A stretch of DNA of 64,000 nt. Origin: Herbinix sp. Lineage in GTDB: Bacteria; Bacillota; Clostridia; Lachnospirales; Lachnospiraceae. The position numbers and the translations under genes were made by a program. Below, piece by piece: positions 54,410 through 62,372 of this stretch. Numbering within the stretch: the first letter of the stretch is position 1; each line of letters starts with the position of its first letter. The stretch spans positions 186,001 to 250,000 of the forward strand of contig JAQSYO010000001.1 in the NCBI GenBank assembly GCA_029256105.1, in the 5' to 3' direction. The notes beneath the pieces were generated by a model, which was given only the letters and a program-made list of their open reading frames with translations, was not told where the DNA came from and ran no database searches.

Positions 54410-55425
54410 TCATTAACAATAATATTCCCGCTTGATGTAGAAATATTGATATTGATATTTGGGTTAGTTCCAACTATTCCGGAAGCTTCATTCCCTTTCT
54501 TATTATAGGAAAGAACATCATCAAAGTAGGTTCGAATATCGCCACTTGAAGTTTCAGCAGTAAAATCAAAGCTTGCTTCCTTCGGAATACTTACTCTAAC
54601 ATCTCCACTAGAGGCATGTAAGTCTAAATCTTCGGTCAAAGAAGTAAGATTGTATTTGATATTTCCGGAGGTGGTTGTTATGTCACCTCCACCAACAGAA
54701 TCCATGATGTCAATATTTCCACTGGAGGCTTCTGCTTCAAGGTGACCCGAAGCATTTTCAATAGTGATATTACCGGAAGAGGCGTCGAAACTACTGTCAC
54801 CGGCTCCGCCAAGTACCTTAATATTTCCACTATGGGTGGAGAATTGTCTATCTCCATCTGCTACTTGAAAAGTAATATTTCCGCTGGAGGCAGAAGCACT
54901 GATGCGGTCAGAATGGACTTCGTTGATATTTATATTTCCACTTGAACTTGATGCAGTAAATTCTGATAGAGTGAAGCTAAGGTCAGAATTTATATTTCCG
55001 CTAGAGGTTTCAACGTTAAGCTTATTGGAATAATCGGCAGGTAGATATATTTCAATGCGTGTACTGCTAGAAAACAATCGAAATGATATAATGTGAAGCT
55101 TTTGCTTTCCACATTTGACCGTTACCTTATTACCGCTTTTATTAACACTGGAAAGCTCATAATCCTCAGGAACATAATTCATGTACTCTTTTAAAATCAA
55201 CTCATTTGTATCACTTGTATAGAAGGTTACATCATCGGATTGATATAAAATATTGACCGAGTCAATGGAATCAAGACTTACATTTTGAGTATTTACAAGC
55301 TTCATACCGGAATTTTCATGCGAAAAGGTATCGCTTCCACGACTAACCGAATAGGCCATTAAGCATATTAATCCCACTGCGATTGCCGCGATGGCAATAA
55401 TAAATGCAATAATAACTCTTTTCAT
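54406..55425 (-). CDS. DUF4097 family membrane-anchored beta-solenoid protein
   Basis: A single N-terminal membrane helix (about residues 3-23) is followed by about 310 exported residues of DUF4097. The region from 140 onward repeats a motif of the form SSGNI or SSGDI roughly every 20 residues, ten times in all (ETSSGNINS, ASSSSGNIN, ASSGNITF and so on), typical of a right-handed beta-helix. The ATG at 55425 overlaps the upstream stop codon as TAATG. AAAGGAGATG lies upstream inside that gene. DUF4097 proteins are linked to cell-envelope stress (for example LiaX in enterococci carries this domain). It is last in the padR operon. Confidence 0.88.
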   Translation of the reverse strand: MKRVIIAFIIAIAAIAVGLICLMAYSVSRGSDTFSHENSGMKLVNTQNVSLDSIDSVNILYQSDDVTFYTSDTNELILKEYMNYVPEDYELSSVNKSGNKVTVKCGKQKLHIISFRLFSSSTRIEIYLPADYSNKLNVETSSGNINSDLSFTLSEFTASSSSGNININEVHSDRISASASSGNITFQVADGDRQFSTHSGNIKVLGGAGDSSFDASSGNITIENASGHLEAEASSGNIDIMDSVGGGDITTTSGNIKYNLTSLTEDLDLHASSGDVRVSIPKEASFDFTAETSSGDIRTYFDDVLSYNKKGNEASGIVGTNPNININISTSSGNIIVND

Positions 55426-56105
55426 TATTTCATCTCCTTTAATCGGAATATTAATGAAATTATTGCTTGAGCACAGATAGCAACCAAAAAGATAATCCAG
55501 GTCGCATACCATGCAAAAGTTGCAAAGCTAATTGCAAAATACAATAGTACGGCTATTGTCCACATTACAGTAATGACGGAACCCTTTATCGATTTACTTT
55601 TATAAGATTCACTTTTCCACTCTTTAAAGCTTTCTACGACTGTATCATCTTGTTTTCTGTAATGGGGATAAACACTGGAAACGTAAACCAGCATACAGGT
55701 TGGGACAATGTCTATGAGAATCATAAGCAAAAATCCTAAAAGAGGCAAATCAATCGGTGTGTGGATGGAGTCTGCTAATAGCGCAAATAAAATTAGTATA
55801 AAAACACTGAAAATATAAAGCCCTACAGCTATAGTCTTTATTAACGCTAATTTTTTTACTTTCTCATCAGCTTGTTTAATGTCGTTTTGGGACATTTCCT
55901 CTAATCCTTTAAATAATTCCGATACATTTCCGATTGAATTTATTACATTTTTGTAAGCATTCTCCGGTGTTACTCCGTTTTTAATAAGATCATCGTAGCG
56001 CTCTACAGAATTTGCTAATAACTCTTCCTTTAATTCAAACGCTCGACGTGTCTTTGGAGCATTTTCAAAAAGCAGTTCTAGGTGATTACTCAGATTTTCA
56101 TTCAT
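55425..56105 (-). CDS. DUF1700-type permease-prefix membrane protein
   Basis: An N-terminal cytoplasmic helical region (about residues 1-80, with the pattern ELKEELLANSVERYDDLIKNGVTPENAYKNVINSIG found in DUF1700/HAAS proteins) is followed by four membrane helices near 88-110, 118-140, 174-195 and 197-218. Such proteins accompany PadR regulators in Firmicutes and are thought to interact with them. It begins 2 nt after the padR stop and ends overlapping the DUF4097 gene. Confidence 0.86.
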   Translation of the reverse strand: MNENLSNHLELLFENAPKTRRAFELKEELLANSVERYDDLIKNGVTPENAYKNVINSIGNVSELFKGLEEMSQNDIKQADEKVKKLALIKTIAVGLYIFSVFILILFALLADSIHTPIDLPLLGFLLMILIDIVPTCMLVYVSSVYPHYRKQDDTVVESFKEWKSESYKSKSIKGSVITVMWTIAVLLYFAISFATFAWYATWIIFLVAICAQAIISLIFRLKEMK

Positions 56106-56107
56106 AA

Positions 56108-56443
56108 TTAAGCCCTTCCTTTATTAATTAATTTATCTATAATCGCTTTCGCATTTTCCCAGTCTTGCTTATATTCATGATAAGCTTCAAGTCCTTTATC
56201 TGTAATCGCATAGTATCTGCGTCTTGCACCTACCTCTTCATTTCCCCAGTAGGATACGATCAGTTGCGCCTGCTCTAACCTCCGAAAAGCGGAGTATAAG
56301 GTTGCTTCCTTCAGCTCATACATATTATCAGTTTTCTCCATAATTTCTTTGTTGATCTGATAACCATAGCTGTCACGGTCTATAAGGTGGGCTAAAATAA
56401 TAGTTTCTGTATGACCTCGTATCACATCTGATGTAATTGACAT
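56108..56443 (-). CDS. PadR-family transcriptional regulator
   Basis: This small winged-helix regulator of the PadR type (111 residues) has the motif GYQINKEIMEKTDNMYELKEATLYSAFRRLEQAQLIVSYW and the arginine-rich wing GARRRYYAITDKG, followed by a C-terminal dimer helix. AAAGGAGGT lies 7 nt before the ATG at 56443; a longer frame to 56497 would cover the promoter. The gene is first in a three-gene operon and has a palindromic site in its own promoter, so it should be autoregulated, presumably in response to envelope stress or a drug. Confidence 0.93.
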   Translation of the reverse strand: MSITSDVIRGHTETIILAHLIDRDSYGYQINKEIMEKTDNMYELKEATLYSAFRRLEQAQLIVSYWGNEEVGARRRYYAITDKGLEAYHEYKQDWENAKAIIDKLINKGRA

Positions 56444-56468
56444 TGGATGACCTCCTTTATATGAGCAT

Positions 56469-56505
56469 ATTGTAATCCTATATACCTCGCCTGTCAAGGT
56501 ATATA
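56469..56505 (-). promoter_or_regulatory. padR promoter with palindromic operator
   Basis: On the minus strand TTGACA (56497-56492) and TACAAT (56474-56469) are 17 bp apart. An inverted repeat TATATACCT-N9-AGGTATATA (56479-56505) spans the -35 box and spacer, a fitting place for PadR repression. Confidence 0.8.
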
Positions 56506-56666
56506 TTCAAAATTAGTAACTTAAAGAGTGATGTATGTCAAATGGCCATGCTAAGCAATTGATTCATTGATATCCTTGCAGCAAAAATAAATGATAGAAT
56601 TCCAGAGATGCCACCTAGATGGTACTATTCTTATTCCATATTATTACAACAGATAATTCGACACAT

Positions 56667-56704
56667 ACGGGTTTCCCGTAACCTCCTATCTCAAGGAGGT
56701 GTTA
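56667..56704. other. Pair of adjacent hairpins
   Basis: ACGGG-TTT-CCCGT is followed at once by TAACCTCCT pairing with AGGAGG-TG-TTA. This is stable for such AT-rich sequence, but no known RNA class was recognised. Confidence 0.35.
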
Positions 56705-56903
56705 CACTACACGGAATACCTATCGATACCTTCTAAACCCATGGGAATTATGTATTTAGCACAATCCACTAAAACACATCTAGGAAATAGTAGCCATATT
56801 CACTATTTTTTAAAGAAAGTGTTTTCAAAACAGAAATATTGTGGTATACTAATTACATTAGTGTAACTTATCCATTAGAGTTACTAATAAAGAACGGAAA
56901 TGA

Positions 56904-56921
56904 TTGTTATAATCTTAACAA
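56904..56921. promoter_or_regulatory. Rex-like redox operator
   Basis: TTGTTATAATCTTAACAA is 18 bp and matches the clostridial Rex consensus TTGTTAAN4TTAACAA with one change. It lies 6 bp upstream of the -35 box of the NDH-2 promoter. Rex is released from DNA by NADH, so it would couple this operon to the NADH/NAD+ ratio. Confidence 0.65.
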
Positions 56922-56927
56922 TCAATC

Positions 56928-56956
56928 TTGACAAAAAGTGTCGAAAAACATACAAT
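56928..56956 (+). promoter_or_regulatory. Promoter of the NDH-2 operon
   Basis: TTGACA (56928-56933) and TACAAT (56951-56956) are 17 bp apart, giving a leader of about 20 nt. GTGAGGAG supplies the ribosome-binding site. Confidence 0.75.
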
Positions 56957-56983
56957 ACTATTGTTATAATGTGAGGAGCAGAC

Positions 56984-59077
56984 ATGGAAAAGAAAATAGT
57001 AATTGTCGGTGCTGGATATGCCGGTATTCTGACAGCAAAAAAGTTGGCAAAGAAATTCAAGAAGGTCAAAGATATCAGTATAACAATAATTGATAAAAAT
57101 CCCTTCCACACCATGCTTACAGAACTTCATGAAGTTGCAGCAAATCGTGTTGACGAAGACAGTATCAAAATTAGTTTGAATAAGGTTTTTGCAGGTCGTA
57201 GAGTCGATGTTAAACTAGATACTGTGACAACAATCGATTTTGAAAAGAAGACAGTAGTCGGAACAAATGAATCCTATAAGTACGATTATCTGGTATTGTC
57301 AGCAGGTTCAAAACCTACATTTTTTGGTGTTCCCGGTGCTGAAGAATTTTCCTTCAAGCTTTGGTCTTATGAGGATGCTGTAGTTTTAAAAGATCATATT
57401 CATAATACTTTTAGAAAAGCAGCGCTTGAGACAAATACGGAAGAAAGAAAAAGATTATTAACCTTTTATGTTGTTGGTGCCGGATTTACCGGTGTAGAGA
57501 TGATTGGTGAATTAGCAGAATATGTTCCAATTCTTTGTGAGAATTTTGGCATAAAGAGAAGTGAAGTTACTTTAGTTAATATCGATGGATTAAGTAGACC
57601 AATTCCAAACTTAACAGAAAAGCTTTCGGCTAAAGTGTCAAGACGTCTTGAGAAGATGGGTGTTAAGCTTGTTTTGAATGCAATGGTATCCGGCGTTGGA
57701 GCTGATTTCATCGAATTCAAACAAAATGATAAAATAATTCATAATAGTGCAGGTACAATAATTTGGGCAGCTGGTATCCAAAGTGCTGATATAACACAGA
57801 AGACGAGTGGTGCTTTAGAAATAACGCGAGGAGGACGTGTCCAAGTCGATTCCTTCCTACGTTCTACAAAGAACGAGAATGTATATATTATCGGTGATAA
57901 TATGAACTTTGTTGCGAAGGGTGAAGAACGTCCTGTACCACAGATGGTTGAAAACTGTGAGCAAAGTGCAGATACTGCAGCACATAATATTGCATGTGCA
58001 ATCACAGGCAAGGGTGAGTTGGAAGAGTACAAACCTGCGTTCCATGGTGTTATGGTATGTATTGGTGGACGTTATGGTGTTGCTCATGTTGGTTTACCGG
58101 GTCATTTCTTTAGTTTACCATCCTTCTTTGCAATGTTTGCAAAACATTTTATTAACATCATTTATTTTATTCAGGTTTTAGGATGGAATAAAATATTTAA
58201 TTATATGAAACATGAATTCTTCACCATTAGAAATCGCCGAAGCTTCGTCGGAGGACATTTCTCCAATCGAACTCCTAGTTTCTTGTTAGTTCCTCTAAGA
58301 GTATGGCTTGGTGCAATATGGTTATTTGAAGGTATCATGAAGATAGTGGAAGGCTGGCTTACCGGCCCTAAATTAACTGGTTTCTTTGGTGGTGCAACTG
58401 GTTGGTATAATAGTATTTTGAATGGTGCAAATTCAACAGCTGACCCGGATACAGTATCCTCAGCAACGACTGCAGCAGCAAACACTGCTATTCATGCAGT
58501 AAACCTGGTATCAACACATGCAGCGAAAGTAATTACCTTAACCGCTGATGCAGCTTCCTCCGCAACTGGAGCAGCAGATGCAGCAGGTTCCGCAGCAGGA
58601 GCTGTAGACGGCGTAGTTAATGCAATTGGTCAGGTATTAATTAATTTTAATTTCTTAGGATTATTCAAAATTATATTTGTAAGTGGTAAGACGATAGCAG
58701 AGTCAACAATCAGTGATTATGCTTTTAAGTTAGATGTACCGTTGATGAATTGGTTTGTAGAAAAATTAATCTTACCTAATGACGGTGTACAGTTAGCAAT
58801 GCAGATTTTTATCGTAGTTGCTGAAATTTTAATTGGTCTTGCACTTATGGGAGGATTATTTACTTCTCCTGCTGCAGCTTTTTCACTCGTTTTACAGTTC
58901 ATGTTCGTATGTACTACTGGTTTATATTTAGGAACGTTCTGGATGATATTTGCAGGAATTGCAGTATTAATCGGAGCTGGCAGAACCTTAGGACTTGACT
59001 ATTATGCAATGCCTGGACTGAAAAAATGGTGGAAGAAACTACCGTTTGTAAGAAAGTTGTATATTTATAATGATTAA
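56984..59077 (+). CDS. ndh2: Type II NADH dehydrogenase fused to DoxX-like membrane domain
   Basis: The first 400 residues are a flavoprotein NADH:quinone oxidoreductase (NDH-2). FAD-binding GAGYAG is at 9-14, NADH-binding GAGFTG at 165-170, and the second FAD motif IIGDN at 302-306. The C-terminal 270 residues hold about four membrane helices of a DoxX-like domain (near 433-455, 552-567, 604-628, 635-665). An Ala/Thr/Ser-rich insert of about 65 residues at 482-548 follows its first helix. Ordinary NDH-2 has about 400 residues; the membrane extension is typical of Ndh2 in the Listeria extracellular electron transfer locus. It should oxidise cytosolic NADH and reduce a dedicated demethylmenaquinone. 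The prenyl synthase gene overlaps it by 8 nt. Confidence 0.92.
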   Translation: MEKKIVIVGAGYAGILTAKKLAKKFKKVKDISITIIDKNPFHTMLTELHEVAANRVDEDSIKISLNKVFAGRRVDVKLDTVTTIDFEKKTVVGTNESYKYDYLVLSAGSKPTFFGVPGAEEFSFKLWSYEDAVVLKDHIHNTFRKAALETNTEERKRLLTFYVVGAGFTGVEMIGELAEYVPILCENFGIKRSEVTLVNIDGLSRPIPNLTEKLSAKVSRRLEKMGVKLVLNAMVSGVGADFIEFKQNDKIIHNSAGTIIWAAGIQSADITQKTSGALEITRGGRVQVDSFLRSTKNENVYIIGDNMNFVAKGEERPVPQMVENCEQSADTAAHNIACAITGKGELEEYKPAFHGVMVCIGGRYGVAHVGLPGHFFSLPSFFAMFAKHFINIIYFIQVLGWNKIFNYMKHEFFTIRNRRSFVGGHFSNRTPSFLLVPLRVWLGAIWLFEGIMKIVEGWLTGPKLTGFFGGATGWYNSILNGANSTADPDTVSSATTAAANTAIHAVNLVSTHAAKVITLTADAASSATGAADAAGSAAGAVDGVVNAIGQVLINFNFLGLFKIIFVSGKTIAESTISDYAFKLDVPLMNWFVEKLILPNDGVQLAMQIFIVVAEILIGLALMGGLFTSPAAAFSLVLQFMFVCTTGLYLGTFWMIFAGIAVLIGAGRTLGLDYYAMPGLKKWWKKLPFVRKLYIYND

Positions 59078-60050
59078 TGATATCATAAAATTAGATGAAA
59101 ATTTAGAAGTGATAAAGTTTGATGAGGCGATTGAATTAGTGAAGTTGGAGGTGGATAAAACCCTCTCCAAGTCACCGCTCATCATTCGTGAATACACGAA
59201 GCATTTGATGAACTCCCGAGGGAAATTCATTCGTGCAATTTCGGTAATCATTTGTGCGGGAGATCAAGAGGATAAAATCCATCCCAATGCGATTAAAATG
59301 GCCGCGGCGATTGAGATTTTACATCTTGCAACACTAGTACATGACGATATCATCGATAATGCTGATCTTCGCAGAGGAGATGTTACGCTGCAGAAGAAAT
59401 TTGGTAAAAAGACAGCCGTTATATGCGGAGATTATCTGCTGAGTGTAGCACTTCGTATGGCAACTTCAATTAAGAATAAGAAAGATTATATAGATCTTAT
59501 GTTGCCTGATTATGTTGGCAGAGTTTGTCTCGGTGAACTAAACCAGCACATTAATAATCATAATTTGAACCTGTCAATTTATCGATATTTAAAGATTATA
59601 TCGGGCAAGACAGCTGCTTTATTTGAAGCTTCCTATTTTGCTGGAGCAATATTTTCCGGCTGTAGCGAGGCCGAGACGAAAAAATACAAACAATTAGGGT
59701 ATTTTATTGGCATGATTTTTCAATTAACCGATGATTGTATCGATTTTGAGAATACGATAGAAGATGCTTATAAACCGGTACAATCGGATTATGAGCAGGG
59801 AGTAATCACCTTACCTCTGATCCATGCCTTCGAACAGCTGGGCGAATTTAAAGCAAAAGCAGAAGGCAGTGGTGTAACTAGGGCAGAGATTAATGCTGCT
59901 GTTAAAAAGACAGATGGTATTAGTTTTACTCGAATGGTTGTAAAGAAATATTATAATAAGTCAATGCGGATTATCAATCAATTAGAGCTTACTGATTATA
60001 AGAAGGCACAGTTGATTTCCGTGCTAGATAAAGCATCACGTTTAGCTTAA
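59070..60050 (+). CDS. dmkB: Polyprenyl diphosphate synthase (DmkB-like)
   Basis: This trans-isoprenyl diphosphate synthase makes the prenyl tail of a quinone. The first Asp-rich motif is LVHDDIIDNADLRRG and the second is QLTDDCIDFEN, both complete, with GKxxR-like residues near the N-terminus (SRGKFIRA). Length 326 is normal for long-chain synthases. The ATG overlaps the NDH-2 gene by 8 nt, so translation is coupled. In Listeria the equivalent DmkB supplies a separate quinone pool to Ndh2 for extracellular electron transfer; the operon position supports that role here. Confidence 0.92.
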   Translation: MINDIIKLDENLEVIKFDEAIELVKLEVDKTLSKSPLIIREYTKHLMNSRGKFIRAISVIICAGDQEDKIHPNAIKMAAAIEILHLATLVHDDIIDNADLRRGDVTLQKKFGKKTAVICGDYLLSVALRMATSIKNKKDYIDLMLPDYVGRVCLGELNQHINNHNLNLSIYRYLKIISGKTAALFEASYFAGAIFSGCSEAETKKYKQLGYFIGMIFQLTDDCIDFENTIEDAYKPVQSDYEQGVITLPLIHAFEQLGEFKAKAEGSGVTRAEINAAVKKTDGISFTRMVVKKYYNKSMRIINQLELTDYKKAQLISVLDKASRLA

Positions 60051-60071
60051 TTAGGCAGGAAGTTCCTGCGG

Positions 60072-60992
60072 ATGGAATTGGTGACCAATGTGATTAATCG
60101 ATTTTTAGATTATATAGAAATCAGAACCAAAATAACCAGTACGTTTGCTTTCTTGATAACAATAGCTATGCTTTTGTATAAGAAGCAAACGATACACTGG
60201 GGATTAACTTTATTATTCTTTGCTTCGATGTTCTTGTTTGATCTTACAACGACAGCAATTAATAACTATATAGATACAAAAAACAACCACCAAGTATTAC
60301 AGTTTAATAGAAGAATAGCATTAATTATCATCTATGTATTATTTGGTATCAGTTCTGCACTGGGATTATATCTCGCTTATCTTACCGATATCGTAATCCT
60401 GCTCGTTGGTGGAATATGTTTTCTGTGTGGTGTGTTTTACACTTACGGACCAATACCCATCTCGAGACAACCATTGGGTGAAATGTTATCAGGTATTTTC
60501 TATGGCCTATTAATACCATTTATAATTTTGTATATTAATATGCCTGTGGGTACTTTTTTAACCTTGAATGTTAATTTTCAGACAATGTTCCTACAATTGC
60601 AATTTGGACCAATATTAGCCTTATTACTTTTTTCTTTAATTCCGTTTTGCACAACAGCAAATATAATGTTAGCGAATAATATTTGCGACCTAGAGAAGGA
60701 CATTGCTGTAAAGAGACATACCTTGCCCTATTACATAGGGAAAAATGCACTTAATCTGTATGCAGGTCTGTATTATCTGACCTACTTAGCAACAATTGCG
60801 ATGGTGGTGTTTAAAATATTATCACCAATTTGTTTACTTTCCTTAATAACAATCGTAATTGTTCAAAAGAATATTAAAGCATTTTTCAAAAAGCAGGAGA
60901 AGGCGACTACTTTTGCTTTAGCAATTAAAAATTTTATTATCATCATGGGTATGAATACGTTAATGATATTCATTAGTGCATTCTTCGCCTAA
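60072..60992 (+). CDS. dmkA: UbiA-family prenyltransferase (DmkA-like)
   Basis: This integral membrane prenyltransferase joins a polyprenyl tail to an aromatic acceptor, probably 1,4-dihydroxy-2-naphthoate. About eight or nine helices are visible. The metal-diphosphate motifs read INNYIDTKNN (near residue 57) and NNICDLEKDIAVKRHTLP (near 211), matching the two Asp-rich motifs of the UbiA family. The start at 60072 has only weak upstream complementarity. A 15-nt palindrome GCAGGAAGTTCCTGC just before it may mask the ribosome-binding site. It completes the quinone branch of the NDH-2 operon, like DmkA in Listeria. Confidence 0.9.
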   Translation: MELVTNVINRFLDYIEIRTKITSTFAFLITIAMLLYKKQTIHWGLTLLFFASMFLFDLTTTAINNYIDTKNNHQVLQFNRRIALIIIYVLFGISSALGLYLAYLTDIVILLVGGICFLCGVFYTYGPIPISRQPLGEMLSGIFYGLLIPFIILYINMPVGTFLTLNVNFQTMFLQLQFGPILALLLFSLIPFCTTANIMLANNICDLEKDIAVKRHTLPYYIGKNALNLYAGLYYLTYLATIAMVVFKILSPICLLSLITIVIVQKNIKAFFKKQEKATTFALAIKNFIIIMGMNTLMIFISAFFA

Positions 60993-61107
60993 CTAGACAA
61001 GGACTAATAGCGTTAAACTATCACATGTATATTCATCCTGGTTTATTACTGGGATTTATATAGAAACAAAAAACTATTAATAAAACAATTTATGGAGGAA
61101 ACAAATT

Positions 61108-62217
61108 ATGAAAAAAATTTCTGCATTATTACTCTGCCTAGTTCTAGTAATCGGTTTAGTTACTGGATGTGGCAACAAAAAAGAAACAGAACCAACAACA
61201 ACAACTGATCCTACAGTAGCTCCTACAACAGCAGCAGTTGACCCTACAGAAGCACCTGCAGCAACAGAAGTTCCTGTTGCAACCGTAGCAACAGCTAAAA
61301 CTGGTCTTGCAGTTATTACATCACTTGCAAAATCAACAAACGCTGGTGACGAAGATGGTTTAGCAGAAGTTGACTCTACTATCATCGCTGTATTAGTTGG
61401 CCAAGATGGTAAAATTTTAGATTGCAAGCTTGATGCTCTTCAGACAAAGGTTAACTTCTCTAAAGAAGGTAAACTTCTTACAGATTTAGCTACACCATTT
61501 ATCACAAAGCAAGAACTTGGTACTGGATATGGTATGACAAAAGCTTCTGCTATTGGTAAAGAGTGGAATGAGCAAGCTACTGCATTTGCTAACTATTGCA
61601 TCGGCAAAACTGTAGATGAAGTTAAAGGTATCGCATTAACAGATGAAGGCGTTGCAGCTGATGCTGATTTAGCTGGATCTGTATCCGTACATTTAGGTGA
61701 TTTCATTGCTGCAGTTGATAAAGCTGTAACAAATGCACAAGAATTAGGCGCTGTTGAAGGCGATCAATTAGGTCTTGGCGTAGTTTCTGATATTGCTAAA
61801 TCTAAGGATGCAAGCGCTGATGGCGACGGCTTAGCTCAGGCTTATACATACTATACAGCATCTACATTTGGCGCTGATGGTAAAGTTACAAGCTGTGTTA
61901 TTGATGCTTCCCAAGGTAATGTAAACTTTTCAACCGCTGGTGTTATCACAACTGATTTAGCTGTTGCTCCTCAGACAAAGCAAGAATTAAAAGAAGCTTA
62001 TGGTATGAAGAAAGCATCTGCTATTGGTAAAGAGTGGTATGAAGAAGCAAATGCATTTGCTGCTTATGCAACAGGCAAAACTGTTGATGAAGTTAAAGGC
62101 ATTGCTTTAACAGATGAAGGCTTAGCTGCAGATGCAGATTTAGCTGCATCCGTAACTGTTCATGTTGGATCTTTTATGTCAATAATCGAGAAGGCATCTG
62201 TTAGTGCAGCACAGTAA
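61108..62217 (+). CDS. pplA: PplA-like lipoprotein with two predicted flavinylated domains
   Basis: A signal peptide ends at lipobox VTGC (Cys21). A Thr/Pro/Ala-rich linker (about 25-62) reaches across the wall. Two closely similar domains follow (about 63-205 and 215-365), each with a YGMxKASAIGKEW motif and a GKTVDEVKGIALTDEG motif. The Ser in KAS (Ser147 and Ser304) lies where FMN_bind domains have the Thr that ApbE modifies; this is inferred by alignment by eye. Codon bias is strong, suggesting very high expression. In Listeria, PplA carries FMN and passes electrons out of the cell. GGAGGA precedes the ATG, and a strong terminator follows the gene. Confidence 0.85.
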   Translation: MKKISALLLCLVLVIGLVTGCGNKKETEPTTTTDPTVAPTTAAVDPTEAPAATEVPVATVATAKTGLAVITSLAKSTNAGDEDGLAEVDSTIIAVLVGQDGKILDCKLDALQTKVNFSKEGKLLTDLATPFITKQELGTGYGMTKASAIGKEWNEQATAFANYCIGKTVDEVKGIALTDEGVAADADLAGSVSVHLGDFIAAVDKAVTNAQELGAVEGDQLGLGVVSDIAKSKDASADGDGLAQAYTYYTASTFGADGKVTSCVIDASQGNVNFSTAGVITTDLAVAPQTKQELKEAYGMKKASAIGKEWYEEANAFAAYATGKTVDEVKGIALTDEGLAADADLAASVTVHVGSFMSIIEKASVSAAQ

Positions 62218-62241
62218 TACAATTTAATGTAGCAATACATA

Positions 62242-62283
62242 AGGGGTGTTGCAAAACAATAGTGTTTTGTAACCCCCCTTTTT
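62242..62283 (+). terminator. Rho-independent terminator after the PplA-like gene
   Basis: AGGGGTGTTGCAAAAC pairs with GTTTTGTAACCCCCCT with few irregularities and runs into a T tract. It should allow excess lipoprotein mRNA over the ApbE gene. Confidence 0.88.
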
Positions 62284-62372
62284 AATACATGATTAAAGAA
62301 AGGCTGCAACGCTGGCTTTCTTTAATAACTTATGAGTTGGCTTGCCAATTTAACTTATATGAGGTGAAGCAT

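Larger units (their letters stand above)
56506..56983. other. Intergenic region padR-NDH-2
   Basis: About 480 bases between divergent operons. It holds a structured segment at 56667-56704, an inverted repeat TTACA-N4-TGTAA near 56853, the Rex-like operator and the NDH-2 promoter. No gene was found. Confidence 0.6.

Noticed and set aside
56679..56704. T-box or other known riboswitch before NDH-2
   Set aside because: The strand direction and the lack of conserved T-box or other consensus elements do not support it; only paired stems are visible.
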